Source: Comamonas odontotermitis (GTDB lineage: Bacteria > Pseudomonadota > Gammaproteobacteria > Burkholderiales > Burkholderiaceae_C). From it: a stretch of DNA of 64,000 nucleotides. Shown here one piece after another: positions 20,505 through 28,971 of the stretch. The translations under genes and the position numbers were made by a program. The stretch's first letter is position 1. Every line of letters begins with the position of its first letter. The notes under the pieces were generated by a model, which was given only the letters and a program-made list of their open reading frames with translations, made no database searches and was not told the origin of the DNA. The stretch lies in NCBI RefSeq assembly GCF_020080045.1, contig NZ_CP083451.1, positions 620,001 to 684,000 on the forward strand, in the 5' to 3' direction.

Positions 20505-21293
20505 ATGAAAAGCACGTTTTTGACCGTGGAAGCCACCGGGCAGGTCGCCACCATCACCCTGACCCAGCCCGATGTGCGCAATGCCTTCAGCGATGCCGTC
20601 ATCGCCGACATCACCAAGGCCTTCCAACTGGTGGGCCAGCAGGAGCATGTGCGCGCCGTGGTGCTGGCGGCCGAAGGCCCAGCTTTCTGCGCAGGTGCCA
20701 ACCTGAACTGGATGCGCGCCATGGCCGACTACACGCGCGAGGAAAACCTGGTGGACGCCGGCAAGCTGGCCGAGATGCTGCGCGTGATCTACGAATGCGA
20801 AAAACCCACCATTGCCCGCGTGCAAGGCGATGTCTATGCCGGTGGCATGGGCCTGGTCGCCTGCTGCGACATGGCGGTGGCTTCCTCCAATGCAGGTTTC
20901 TGCCTCAGCGAGGTCAAGATTGGCCTGATTCCCGCCACCATCAGCCCCTACGTGATCCGTGCCATGGGTCCGCGCGCCTCGCACCGCTATTTTCTGACGG
21001 GCGAGCGTTTTGATGCCGCAGAGGCCCTGCGCATTGGCTTTGTGCACCAGGTGGTCGAGAGCGATGCGCTCGATGGCGCGGTGGACGGCCTGCTCAAGCA
21101 CCTGCTGAGCGCGGGGCCCGCAGCAGTGCGAGCCTGCAAGAAGCTGGTGCTGGATGTGGCCGAACGCGAGATCAATGCTGGCTTGATCCAGGCCACGGTC
21201 GAAGGCATTGCCGACATCCGTGCCAGCGCTGAAGGCAAGGAAGGCGTGCAGGCATTCTTGAACAAACGCAAACCCGGATGGCTGGGAGGCTGA
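20505..21293 (+). CDS. liuC: Methylglutaconyl-CoA hydratase (enoyl-CoA hydratase family)
   Basis: 262 residues of crotonase fold. The first oxyanion region is AEGPAFCAGANLNWMRAMA, the second is DVYAGGMGLVACCDMAVAS, followed by FCLSEVKIGLIPATISPYV. It hydrates 3-methylglutaconyl-CoA to HMG-CoA. The assignment to LiuC rests on its position between liuB and liuD plus the family. A ribosome binding site (AGCGAGGACAACC) precedes the ATG. Confidence 0.9.
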   Translation: MKSTFLTVEATGQVATITLTQPDVRNAFSDAVIADITKAFQLVGQQEHVRAVVLAAEGPAFCAGANLNWMRAMADYTREENLVDAGKLAEMLRVIYECEKPTIARVQGDVYAGGMGLVACCDMAVASSNAGFCLSEVKIGLIPATISPYVIRAMGPRASHRYFLTGERFDAAEALRIGFVHQVVESDALDGAVDGLLKHLLSAGPAAVRACKKLVLDVAEREINAGLIQATVEGIADIRASAEGKEGVQAFLNKRKPGWLGG

Positions 21294-21386
21294 TTCAGCA
21301 ACAAATCGACCTTGGATGGCAGGCAGCAGGCGGTCGTTGGCGCTATAACCAGCGCGTTTGCTGATTCGATTTGAGGAGCCCGAACC

Positions 21387-22163
21387 ATGGACATCTGGAA
21401 CACCATCGTCAACTGGCTGCACGGCATTGGCGTGCATCTGGACAAGGACACGGCGCAAACCGTGGGGCAGGCGGCCGACCAGGTCGGCCAGGTGGCGAAC
21501 CAGATGGGCCACGCCATGGCGCAGTGGGACTGGGGCCAGTTGATGGCACTGGCCGCAGCACTGGGCTGGGCCAGTGGTTTCCGGCTGTACGCCGTGGTTT
21601 TTGTGACGGGCATGCTGGGTGCAACGGGCTGGCTGCCGCTGCCCGGAGCTCTGACGGTGCTGCAGCAGCCAGTGATCCTGGTCATCAGCGGTGCGCTGCT
21701 GTTCGTCGAGTTCTTTGCCGACAAGATTCCGGGTGTGGATTCGGTGTGGGATGCGGTGCAAAGCGTGATTCGTGTACCCGCAGGTGCCGCATTGGCGGCC
21801 AGCGTTTTCGGTGCGGACAACGCCACCATGGCCACGGCCGCGGCGCTGATGGGCGGAACTCTGGCATTGAGCAGCCAGGTGGCCAAGACCACCACGCGCG
21901 CGGCCATCAATACCAGTCCGGAGCCCTTTTCCAACTGGGGTGCCAGCCTGGTGGAAGACGGCGCATCCATCGGCGCGGTGTGGCTGGCCATCAACCACCC
22001 GGTGGTGTTTGCCGTGGCGCTGGCCGTGGTGCTGGTGGTGATGTGGATTGTGACCTGGACGCTGTGGAAATTCTTGAAGGCCGTCATCCGCCGGGTGCGG
22101 CGCTGGATGGGCTATGACGAACCGGTGGTGCCGGCGACGAGCACCGATATGCAACGCTTTTGA
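21387..22163 (+). CDS. DUF4126 membrane protein inside the liu operon
   Basis: 258 residues. After a hydrophilic N-terminal 45 residues (AQTVGQAADQVGQVANQMG) there are several hydrophobic helices with ASGFRLYAVVFVTGMLGATG and FVEFFADKIPGVDSVWDAVQ, both typical of DUF4126. The function of the family is unknown. It lies co-directionally between liuC and liuD with gaps of 93 and 62 bases, so it is probably co-transcribed, although it has no evident role in leucine catabolism. Confidence 0.8.
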   Translation: MDIWNTIVNWLHGIGVHLDKDTAQTVGQAADQVGQVANQMGHAMAQWDWGQLMALAAALGWASGFRLYAVVFVTGMLGATGWLPLPGALTVLQQPVILVISGALLFVEFFADKIPGVDSVWDAVQSVIRVPAGAALAASVFGADNATMATAAALMGGTLALSSQVAKTTTRAAINTSPEPFSNWGASLVEDGASIGAVWLAINHPVVFAVALAVVLVVMWIVTWTLWKFLKAVIRRVRRWMGYDEPVVPATSTDMQRF

Positions 22164-22225
22164 TGGTGCATGGCTGCCCCCCGAGGGCAAGCACATGTGG
22201 CTAAGAAATACTGAGGAGATTTTTT

Positions 22226-24232
22226 ATGTTTACCAAGATTTTGATCGCCAACCGCGGTGAAATCGCCTGCCGCGTGGCGGCAACCGCCCGCCGCGTGGGC
22301 ATCAAGACCGTGGCTGTGTATTCGGATGCCGATGCGCAGGCCAAGCATGTGGCCGCCTGCGATGAATCAGTGCATATCGGCGGCTCGGCCCCCAAGGACA
22401 GTTACCTGCGCTGGGAACGGATCATCGAAGCGGCCAAGGCCACGGGTGCGCAGGCCATCCACCCCGGCTACGGTTTTCTGAGCGAGAACGAAGACTTTGC
22501 TGCCGCGTGTGCGGGCGCTGGCCTGGTGTTCATCGGCCCACCCGCTAACGCCATCCGCGCAATGGGCTTGAAGGCCGAATCCAAGCAGTTGATGGAAAAG
22601 GCGGGCGTGCCATTGGTGCCCGGCTACCACGGCGCGGGCCAGGATCCGGCCATGCTGCACAAGGAGGCAGACCGCATTGGTTACCCCGTGCTGATCAAGG
22701 CAAGTGCTGGCGGTGGTGGCAAGGGCATGCGCCTGGTGGAAAAGACCGAAGACTTTGCGGCGGCGCTGGAATCGTGCAAGCGCGAAGCCATCAACAGCTT
22801 TGGCAACGATGCCGTGCTGATCGAGAAATACGTGCTGCGCCCACGCCATATTGAAATCCAGGTATTTGGCGATACCCATGGCAACTGTGTCTACCTGTTC
22901 GAGCGCGACTGCTCGGTGCAGCGCCGCCACCAGAAGGTGCTGGAAGAGGCGCCCGCGCCTGGCATGACCGAAGCCCTCCGCAAGCAGATGGGCGAGGCGG
23001 CTGTTGCCGCTGCCAAGGCCGTGGGCTATGTGGGAGCTGGCACGGTGGAGTTCATCGTCGAGCAGCCCGGTGGCTACGACCAGCCAGAAGCCATGAAGTT
23101 CTACTTCATGGAGATGAACACCCGCCTGCAGGTGGAGCACCCGGTGACCGAGGCCATCACGGGCGAAGACCTGGTGCAGTGGCAACTGTTGGTGGCCAAT
23201 GGCCAGCCGCTGCCCAAGCAGCAGGGGGATCTGAAGATCATCGGCCACGCCATCGAAGCGCGTATCTGCGCTGAAAACCCCGAAAACAATTTCCTGCCCG
23301 CCACCGGCACCTTGCATGTCTATCGCAAGCCCGTGTGCAGCAGTTTTGCCATCAGCGATGTGCGCATCGACGATGGTGTGCGCGAAGGCGATGCGATCAG
23401 CCCGTTCTACGACAGCATGATCGCCAAACTCATCGTGCATGGACAGGACCGCGCGCAGGCATTGGCGCGCCTGGACGCAGCGCTGGCGGCGGTGCGCATC
23501 GTGGGCCTGCAGACCAACGTGCAGTTCCTGCGCCATATTCTGGCCACGCCGTCGTTTGCACAGGCCAAGCTCGATACTGCGCTGATCCAGCGCGAAGAGG
23601 CACGCCTCTTCAAGCGCCGCACCCTGGGCGTGGACACGGCCGCAGCTGCCGCTGTGGTGGCGGAGCTGTTGCTGGAGCGCGCTGACGAAACCGCAGACCC
23701 ATTCAGCCGTCGCGATGGGTGGCAGTCGCACGGTGTGACCGAGCGCCGCTTTGATTTCGAGTTTGGCGGCGACAAGCTGCAGGCCGCATTGCGCTATGAG
23801 CCCAGCGGCCTGGTGCTGACGGTGGGTGATGCCAGCGGTCCGCTGCAATTCACGCCGAATGGCGAACTGGTGGAGTTGCAGTTCAACGGACATCGCGACC
23901 AGATCCAGACCTGGCAGCAAGGCGAAGTGGTGCATGTGTTTGCACCGCGTGGCGCTGCCGAGATCACTGCCATCGATGCGCTGGCCCACGCGGGAGACGC
24001 AGGCAGCGAAGGCGGGCGCCTCACCGCTCCGATGCCCGGCAAGGTTGTATCGTTTGCCGTGAAGGCGGGCGACAAGGTGAGCAAGGGCCAGCCCCTGGCC
24101 GTGATGGAGGCCATGAAGATGGAGCACACCATTGCCGCGCCTGCCGACGGCGAAGTGGTGGAGTTGTTGTTCGTTCCCGGCGACCAGGTGACCGAAGGCG
24201 CCGAGTTGCTCAAGCTCAAGGCTGCTGAGTAA
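22226..24232 (+). CDS. liuD: Methylcrotonoyl-CoA carboxylase, biotin carboxylase/BCCP (alpha) subunit
   Basis: 668 residues. The biotin carboxylase core begins FTKILIANRGEIACRV, with the ATP-grasp glycine loop KASAGGGGKGMRLV near residue 160, EKYVLRPRHIEIQVFGD, FMEMNTRLQVEHPVTE near 293, and EARICAENPENNFLP. The C-terminal biotinyl domain has the biotin-attachment lysine in VMEAMKMEHT near residue 630. It carboxylates its biotin with bicarbonate and ATP, and LiuB then transfers the carboxyl group. Confidence 0.95.
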   Translation: MFTKILIANRGEIACRVAATARRVGIKTVAVYSDADAQAKHVAACDESVHIGGSAPKDSYLRWERIIEAAKATGAQAIHPGYGFLSENEDFAAACAGAGLVFIGPPANAIRAMGLKAESKQLMEKAGVPLVPGYHGAGQDPAMLHKEADRIGYPVLIKASAGGGGKGMRLVEKTEDFAAALESCKREAINSFGNDAVLIEKYVLRPRHIEIQVFGDTHGNCVYLFERDCSVQRRHQKVLEEAPAPGMTEALRKQMGEAAVAAAKAVGYVGAGTVEFIVEQPGGYDQPEAMKFYFMEMNTRLQVEHPVTEAITGEDLVQWQLLVANGQPLPKQQGDLKIIGHAIEARICAENPENNFLPATGTLHVYRKPVCSSFAISDVRIDDGVREGDAISPFYDSMIAKLIVHGQDRAQALARLDAALAAVRIVGLQTNVQFLRHILATPSFAQAKLDTALIQREEARLFKRRTLGVDTAAAAAVVAELLLERADETADPFSRRDGWQSHGVTERRFDFEFGGDKLQAALRYEPSGLVLTVGDASGPLQFTPNGELVELQFNGHRDQIQTWQQGEVVHVFAPRGAAEITAIDALAHAGDAGSEGGRLTAPMPGKVVSFAVKAGDKVSKGQPLAVMEAMKMEHTIAAPADGEVVELLFVPGDQVTEGAELLKLKAAE

Positions 24233-24297
24233 GAGCGGCGTGCCTCCTGCCTCGTGGATGACGGGGCAGGGCGCTTTTCTATGCTGAAATGCAGGCC

Positions 24298-25221
24298 ATG
24301 AAGATCGTCGTCTATTCCGAAGGGGGCAACCCCGCAGCCTGGCTGGCTGCCATTGCCCAGCATATTCCGAACTCGCAGGCCTGGGCCTGGGCTCCTGGCG
24401 CACCGCAGGCCGATTACGCGCTGGTGTGGCGCCCGCCGCAGCAAATGCTGGATGAGCAGGGCGCAGGGCTCAAGGCACTTTTCAACATGGGTGCCGGCGT
24501 GGATGGCTTGCTGCAGTTGCAGCTGCCCGCGAATGTGCCCGTGGTGCGGCTGGAGGACGCAGGCATGGCGGTGCAGATGGCCGAGTATGTGTGCCACGCG
24601 GTGATCGACCATTTCCGAAGCCTCGGCCAATACCGCGCGCAACAGCTGGCCGGCGAGTGGAAACTGGCCCCACTTCGCATGCGCAGCGATTTCCCGGTGG
24701 GCATCATGGGCCTGGGCGTGTTGGGTGACCGCGTTGCCAAGGCGGTGGCACAGTTTGGCTTTCCGGTGCTCGGCTGGAGCCGTTCTGCCAAGCAGATCGA
24801 CGGTGTACAGACGTTTAGCGGCGCGGAGCAATTTGCGGATTTTCTGGGGGGCACGCGCATCCTGGTCAATCTGCTGCCGTTGACGCCAGAGACAGAAAAC
24901 ATCATCGACAGCCAACTGCTGGGGCAACTGCAGCGCGGCGCGTATGTCATCAATGTGGCTCGTGGCGGGCATTTGGTGGAGGCGGATCTGTTGGCCGCTA
25001 TCGACAGCGGTCAGGTGGCCGGGGCGATGCTCGATGTGTTCCGCACGGAACCATTGCCGGCGGACCATCCATTCTGGCGCTGCCCGCAGATCAGCATCAC
25101 GCCGCATGGCTCCGCCCGCACCTTGCCGGAGGAGACCTTGCAGCAGATTTTGCGCAAGCTCCAGGCTTTTGCTGCGGGAGAGCGTGTGACCGGTGTGGTG
25201 TATGCCGACCGTGGATATTGA
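24298..25221 (+). CDS. ghrA: Glyoxylate/hydroxypyruvate reductase A-like dehydrogenase
   Basis: 307 residues of the D-2-hydroxyacid dehydrogenase family. Nucleotide-binding GLGVLGDRVAKAVAQFG lies near residue 138, with the catalytic Arg in NVARGGHLVEADLL and Glu/His further on (FRTEPLPADHPFW, SITPHGSARTL). The N-terminus (MKIVVYSEGG, DYALVWRPPQQML) resembles E. coli GhrA. An in-frame ATG nine bases upstream (24289) sits just after a TATGCT -10-like hexamer and would make a leaderless start. It is embedded between liuD and liuE. Confidence 0.85.
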   Translation: MKIVVYSEGGNPAAWLAAIAQHIPNSQAWAWAPGAPQADYALVWRPPQQMLDEQGAGLKALFNMGAGVDGLLQLQLPANVPVVRLEDAGMAVQMAEYVCHAVIDHFRSLGQYRAQQLAGEWKLAPLRMRSDFPVGIMGLGVLGDRVAKAVAQFGFPVLGWSRSAKQIDGVQTFSGAEQFADFLGGTRILVNLLPLTPETENIIDSQLLGQLQRGAYVINVARGGHLVEADLLAAIDSGQVAGAMLDVFRTEPLPADHPFWRCPQISITPHGSARTLPEETLQQILRKLQAFAAGERVTGVVYADRGY

Positions 25222-25264
25222 ACGCAATTGTCTGAACCTGATGGAAAAGAAACAAGGAGCACCC

Positions 25265-26176
25265 ATGGCTACCTATCCCAAGCAAGTCAAGATCATCGAT
25301 GTGGGCCCCCGCGACGGCCTGCAGAACGAGAAATCACCCGTGCCTGCCTCGGTCAAGATCGAGCTGGTGCACCGCCTGCAGGATGCCGGTCTCAAGGAGA
25401 TCGAGGTCACCAGCTTTGTGTCGCCCAAATGGGTGCCGCAGATGGGCGACAACGCCGAGGTGATGGCTGGTGTGCAGCGGAGGGCGGACGTGCAGTATTC
25501 GGTGCTCACGCCCAACATGAAGGGGTACGAGGCCTCCGTCGATTCCCAACCTGACGAGATCGTGGTGTTTGGTGCGGCGAGCGAGGCCTTTAGCCAGAAG
25601 AACATCAACTGCAGCATTGCCGAGAGCATTGAGCGCTTTGCGCCGGTGGTGGCTGCAGCCAAGGCCGCAGGCATTGCGGTGCGAGGCGCCATGAGCTGCA
25701 CTGTGGGCTGCCCTTATGAAGGCGAGATCGCTCCATCGCGCGTCGCCTACCTCGCAGAGCTGATGAAGGGCATCGGCGTGGAACGGGTCGATGTGGCCGA
25801 TACGATTGGCGTGGGCACGCCGCTGAAAGTGCAAAAGGCAATCGAGGCGACCCTGCCGTATTTTGATGTGGACCATGTCTCTGGACACTTCCACGACACC
25901 TACGGTCAGGCGCTGTCCAACACCTTGGCGGCATTGCAGATGGGTGTCTGGAACTTCCAGTCGTCCATTGCAGGCCTGGGCGGTTGCCCTTATGCCAAGG
26001 GCGCCACGGGCAATGTGGCAACCGAGGATGTGGTCTACATGCTGCACGGCATGGGCATCGAGACCGGCATTGATCTGGACAAGCTGGTCGATGCTGGCAT
26101 CTTCATCAGTGATTTCCTGCAGCGCAAGCCCAATTCGCGCGTGGCGGTGGCGCTGATCAACAAGCGGGCTGGCTGA
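25265..26176 (+). CDS. liuE: Hydroxymethylglutaryl-CoA lyase
   Basis: 303 residues of the DRE-TIM metallolyase family: KIIDVGPRDGLQNEK at the N-terminus (substrate and metal site), SFVSPKWVPQM, then GHFHDTYGQALSN with metal-binding histidines, and the signature GLGGCPYAKGATGNVATEDV near residue 240 with the catalytic Cys. It cleaves HMG-CoA to acetoacetate and acetyl-CoA, the last step of leucine catabolism and also of mevalonate catabolism. The start follows CAAGGAGCACCC. Confidence 0.95.
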   Translation: MATYPKQVKIIDVGPRDGLQNEKSPVPASVKIELVHRLQDAGLKEIEVTSFVSPKWVPQMGDNAEVMAGVQRRADVQYSVLTPNMKGYEASVDSQPDEIVVFGAASEAFSQKNINCSIAESIERFAPVVAAAKAAGIAVRGAMSCTVGCPYEGEIAPSRVAYLAELMKGIGVERVDVADTIGVGTPLKVQKAIEATLPYFDVDHVSGHFHDTYGQALSNTLAALQMGVWNFQSSIAGLGGCPYAKGATGNVATEDVVYMLHGMGIETGIDLDKLVDAGIFISDFLQRKPNSRVAVALINKRAG

Positions 26177-26203
26177 TGTGGCCTTGGCCGCAAAGGTGTA
26201 ACG

Positions 26204-26237
26204 CAAAGCCCGCCCTGTGCAGTGCGGGCTTTGTTTT
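26204..26237 (+). terminator. Rho-independent terminator after liuE
   Basis: CAAAGCCCGC pairs with GCGGGCTTTG around a 10-base loop, followed by TTTT. It closes the liu operon. Confidence 0.8.
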
Positions 26238-26369
26238 GAACGAAATGCGGTTGCAGTGCTTCATCAATGGGTGCTGATAGCTATCAAAAATGAAGTGTAT
26301 TGCCATGGTCGCTGCGGCAGTGAAGGCAGGGCGGCACAATCTGGGCATCAAGACCAAGGAGCAAGAACC

Positions 26370-26870
26370 ATGTGTGGAGCGGAGTTGAAGAGCCTGCCTG
26401 AAGGCGTGCAGCGTGTCGCCAGGGTGCTGCAGGACAAGGGCCATCCGCATGCGCCACAGATGCTCAATGACGCGGCGCGCACGGCACAGGAAGCCGCCGA
26501 TGCACTGGGTATCGTGGTGGGGCAGATCGCCAAGAGCATCATCTTCCGGCGCAAGAGCGATGACGCCTGTGTGCTGGTGATTGCCTCCGGCGACCGGCGC
26601 GTGGACGAAAAGAAGGTGGAGGCGCTGATTGGCAAGGTAGGCAAGGCCGACGCCGACTTTGTGAGGGAACGCACGGGGTTTGTGATTGGCGGAGTGTCGC
26701 CCGTAGGGCACGCCAGCGAACCTGTCACCCTGATCGACCGCGATCTGTACCGCTTTGCTCAGGTATGGGCTGCCGCAGGCCACCCTTATGGCGTATTTCC
26801 GCTCGCTCCTCAGGATCTGGAGAAACTGACCGGCGCGCCGGTGGCTGACGTGGTGAAGGATGCGGCATGA
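26370..26870 (+). CDS. YbaK/ProX-type aminoacyl-tRNA deacylase
   Basis: 166 residues. The core has AQEAADALGIVVGQIAKSIIF, DRRVDEKKVEALIGK and GFVIGGVSPVGHA, which is the YbaK/ProRS-INS editing fold; the conserved lysine is in QIAKSIIF near residue 57. Members hydrolyse mischarged Cys- or Ala-tRNA(Pro). The ATG at 26370 follows AAGGAGCAAGAACC; upstream in-frame starts lack such a site. Its stop overlaps the next gene's ATG (ATGA). Confidence 0.85.
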   Translation: MCGAELKSLPEGVQRVARVLQDKGHPHAPQMLNDAARTAQEAADALGIVVGQIAKSIIFRRKSDDACVLVIASGDRRVDEKKVEALIGKVGKADADFVRERTGFVIGGVSPVGHASEPVTLIDRDLYRFAQVWAAAGHPYGVFPLAPQDLEKLTGAPVADVVKDAA

Positions 26871-27172
26871 CCGAGTTGGATGACAAACTGGCCGAGCCGG
26901 TATATACCAATGCGCCTTTGGCGGCGCGGACCAAGCTGGTCCGGGCGAGCGGCGCATTTGCGGCGGGGTATGACGATGTGGTGCCTTCGCCGTGCGTGTC
27001 GGTCTGCAAAATGAATGCAGACCGCAGCCTGTGCCTGGGATGCTACCGCTCGATTGACGAGATCCGTGCGTGGTCCAAATCCGATAACGCAGGCCGCTTG
27101 CAGATGTGGCAGCAACTGCTGGCGCGCGCAGGCCTGGGCCACGATGGGCGTGCCCTGCCGAAGGACGAATAG
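26867..27172 (+). CDS. DUF1289 (Cys-rich) protein
   Basis: 101 residues with the DUF1289 core SPCVSVCKMNADRSLCLGCYR near residues 40-60 and EIRAWSK after it. Four cysteines in this spacing suggest a metal or Fe-S site; the function is unknown. The gene overlaps the deacylase gene by four bases, implying coupled translation. Confidence 0.85.
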   Translation: MTELDDKLAEPVYTNAPLAARTKLVRASGAFAAGYDDVVPSPCVSVCKMNADRSLCLGCYRSIDEIRAWSKSDNAGRLQMWQQLLARAGLGHDGRALPKDE

Positions 27173-27240
27173 ACCCAGTAGGCGCGCAATGGCGCAGCCA
27201 AACAAAGTCGTGTTGTGACTGTGATGGTAGAGAGAATCGT

Positions 27241-27888
27241 ATGAAGACCATTGATTTCTATCTGGATTTTGTCTCACCCTACGCATGGCTGGCGTTTCAT
27301 GCGCTGCCCAAGGCGTTGCAAGGCCACAGCGTGCACGTGCGTTATACCCCAGTGTTGCTGGGGGCCTTGCTGCAGCAGCACAACAACCCTGGTCCTGCAG
27401 GTATCGCAGGCAAGCGTGAATGGACCTATCGCCATGTCAGCTGGCTGGGGCACTCGCTCGGCTGTGGCCTGGATATGCCTGCGCAACACCCATTCAACCC
27501 TTTGCCGCTGCTGCGTCTGGCACTGCGTACCAGCCACGACGGCCATATCAACCGCTTTACCGCCGACGCCATCTTTCGCCATGTGTGGCTGGGTGGCGCT
27601 GCTGCACTGGATGCCGACCGTCTGCAGGCGCTGGAGTTGCAGTTGGCAGAGCAGATCAAGAAGGATGAGGGCGCTGATCAACGCGCCAAGGACCTGTTGC
27701 GTCGCAATACCGATGCTGCTGTGGCGGCTGGCGTTTTTGGGGTGCCCGCCGTGGCTGTGGATGGCAAGCAGTTCTGGGGGCTGGATGGACTGCCAATGCT
27801 GACGGCCTACCTGAATGGCGACGCCTGGTTTGCGGGCAATGAATGGGACAGCGTCGCGAACCGGCCATCGGGGCTCAAGCCCGCCTGA
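27241..27888 (+). CDS. DsbA-fold 2-hydroxychromene-2-carboxylate isomerase-like protein
   Basis: 215 residues. The N-terminus is IDFYLDFVSPYAWLAF, a thioredoxin-like strand-helix with SPY replacing the CXXC of DsbA, as in kappa-class GST and NahD isomerases. The C-terminus has GVFGVPAVAVDGKQFWGLDGL. NahD acts in naphthalene degradation, but no other such genes are present, so the substrate is unknown. The gene ends about 10 bases before the left end of an insertion sequence, so its native terminator may have been lost. Confidence 0.82.
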   Translation: MKTIDFYLDFVSPYAWLAFHALPKALQGHSVHVRYTPVLLGALLQQHNNPGPAGIAGKREWTYRHVSWLGHSLGCGLDMPAQHPFNPLPLLRLALRTSHDGHINRFTADAIFRHVWLGGAAALDADRLQALELQLAEQIKKDEGADQRAKDLLRRNTDAAVAAGVFGVPAVAVDGKQFWGLDGLPMLTAYLNGDAWFAGNEWDSVANRPSGLKPA

Positions 27889-27896
27889 TCCGGCCC

Positions 27897-28847
27897 TTAG
27901 ATGTTCAGTCCCGGCATTTGATGGATCGGATCTATCTTGAACCGTTCAGGTTCGGATGTCCACTGTTTGCAGATGAATTCGTAGGGTGTCAGGCCTTTGA
28001 GGGTCTTGAGCCTGCGGCCGAAGTTGTATGCATCGATGAAGTTGGCGAGGTGCTGCCGCAACTGCGCGTGATCGTCATAGTGGAAGCGCTTGACGGTGGC
28101 TTCCTTGATGGTCCGGTTCATTCGCTCGACCTGCCCATTGGTCCACGGATGCTTGACCTTTGTGAGGCGATGTTCGATACCGTGTTCCTCGCAGACTCGA
28201 CCAAAGATGTGCTGGAAGGCGTACCGGTCTGAACTGCGGTTGGCAAACTGAATGCCGTTATCGGTGAGCACCGTATGGAGGGTGTACGGCACCGCTGCGA
28301 TCACATTGCGCAAGAACTGCGCCGCAGTCATCTTGTCAGCCGAGGGATGGAGTTCGGTGAGTGCGAACTTGGACGTCCTGTCGATGGCCACGAAGAGATA
28401 GAGCTTGCCCTCGACTGTCTGCACTTCGGCGATGTCGACATGGAAGTAGCCAATGGGGTAGCTCTTGAACCGCTTCTTGGCTGGCTTATCGCCCTGCACC
28501 TCGGGCAGCCGCGAGATACCGTGCCGCTGCAAGCAGCGGTGCAGAGACGAGCGCGTCAGATGCGGGATAGTCGGCTGCAGCGCGTAGAGACAGTCATCCA
28601 GCGGCAGCATGGTATGCCTGCGAAAGGCGACGATCGCTGCCTCATCCTCAACGGACAAAACGGTGGAGCGCGGCTGCCTGGGCCCTGTCGGCAGATCGGT
28701 GACCGAAGGCCGATTCTTCCACTTCGCCACCGTCTTCTGATTGATGCCATAGCGTGCAGAAAGCGCTCTCAGGCTCTCTTGACTATGTTGTATCGCTCGA
28801 CGGATCGCCTCCGTCGTTGTGGCGCTGCCGTGCAGAACCTGGCCCAT
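27897..28847 (-). CDS. IS481-family transposase
   Basis: 316 residues from the ATG at 28847, preceded by GGAAGGAAG; an ATG at 28862 would add five residues. An N-terminal helix-turn-helix (LRALSARYGINQKTVAKWKN) is followed by an rve integrase core with the DDE triad: FHVDIAEVQ, VLTDNGIQFANR and GQVERMNRTIKEA. No frameshift or internal stop is seen, so it may be active. The TAA stop uses bases at or just outside the element's left tip. Confidence 0.92.
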   Translation of the reverse strand: MGQVLHGSATTTEAIRRAIQHSQESLRALSARYGINQKTVAKWKNRPSVTDLPTGPRQPRSTVLSVEDEAAIVAFRRHTMLPLDDCLYALQPTIPHLTRSSLHRCLQRHGISRLPEVQGDKPAKKRFKSYPIGYFHVDIAEVQTVEGKLYLFVAIDRTSKFALTELHPSADKMTAAQFLRNVIAAVPYTLHTVLTDNGIQFANRSSDRYAFQHIFGRVCEEHGIEHRLTKVKHPWTNGQVERMNRTIKEATVKRFHYDDHAQLRQHLANFIDAYNFGRRLKTLKGLTPYEFICKQWTSEPERFKIDPIHQMPGLNI

Positions 28848-28906
28848 AGTGCTTCCTTCCATTCATGAGAGAAGATTGCACCATTAAAATCTGGGACCAT
28901 ACATCT
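27899..28906 (-). mobile_element. IS481-family insertion sequence, about 1.0 kb
   Basis: Imperfect terminal inverted repeats: the left end reads AGATGTTCAGTCCCGGC and the complement of the right end AGATGTATGGTCCCAGA, with TGATGG and TAATGG a little further in. Taking AGATGT as the tip gives 27899-28906; taking TGT gives 27902-28903. No exact target duplication is clear; CTTA occurs close outside both ends (27896-27899 and 28905-28908) but does not fit symmetrical tips. The element carries one intact transposase gene on the reverse strand. Confidence 0.85.
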
Positions 28907-28927
28907 TATTGCCAAAGATCAGACATG

Positions 28928-28953
28928 AAAAAACCGGGCGAGCCCGGTTTTTT
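28928..28953 (-). terminator. Terminator of the acetate permease operon
   Basis: AAAAAACCGGGC and GCCCGGTTTTTT form a perfect stem with a GC-rich tip, symmetrical enough to work in both directions. It lies 19 bases past the actP stop on the reverse strand and just outside the IS481 element. Confidence 0.85.
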
Positions 28954-28971
28954 GTGGATCGATGGTTGCCA

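Noticed and set aside
27241..27888. Naphthalene degradation gene nahD
   Set aside because: The fold fits, but no other aromatic-degradation genes are present, so only a family-level name is justified.
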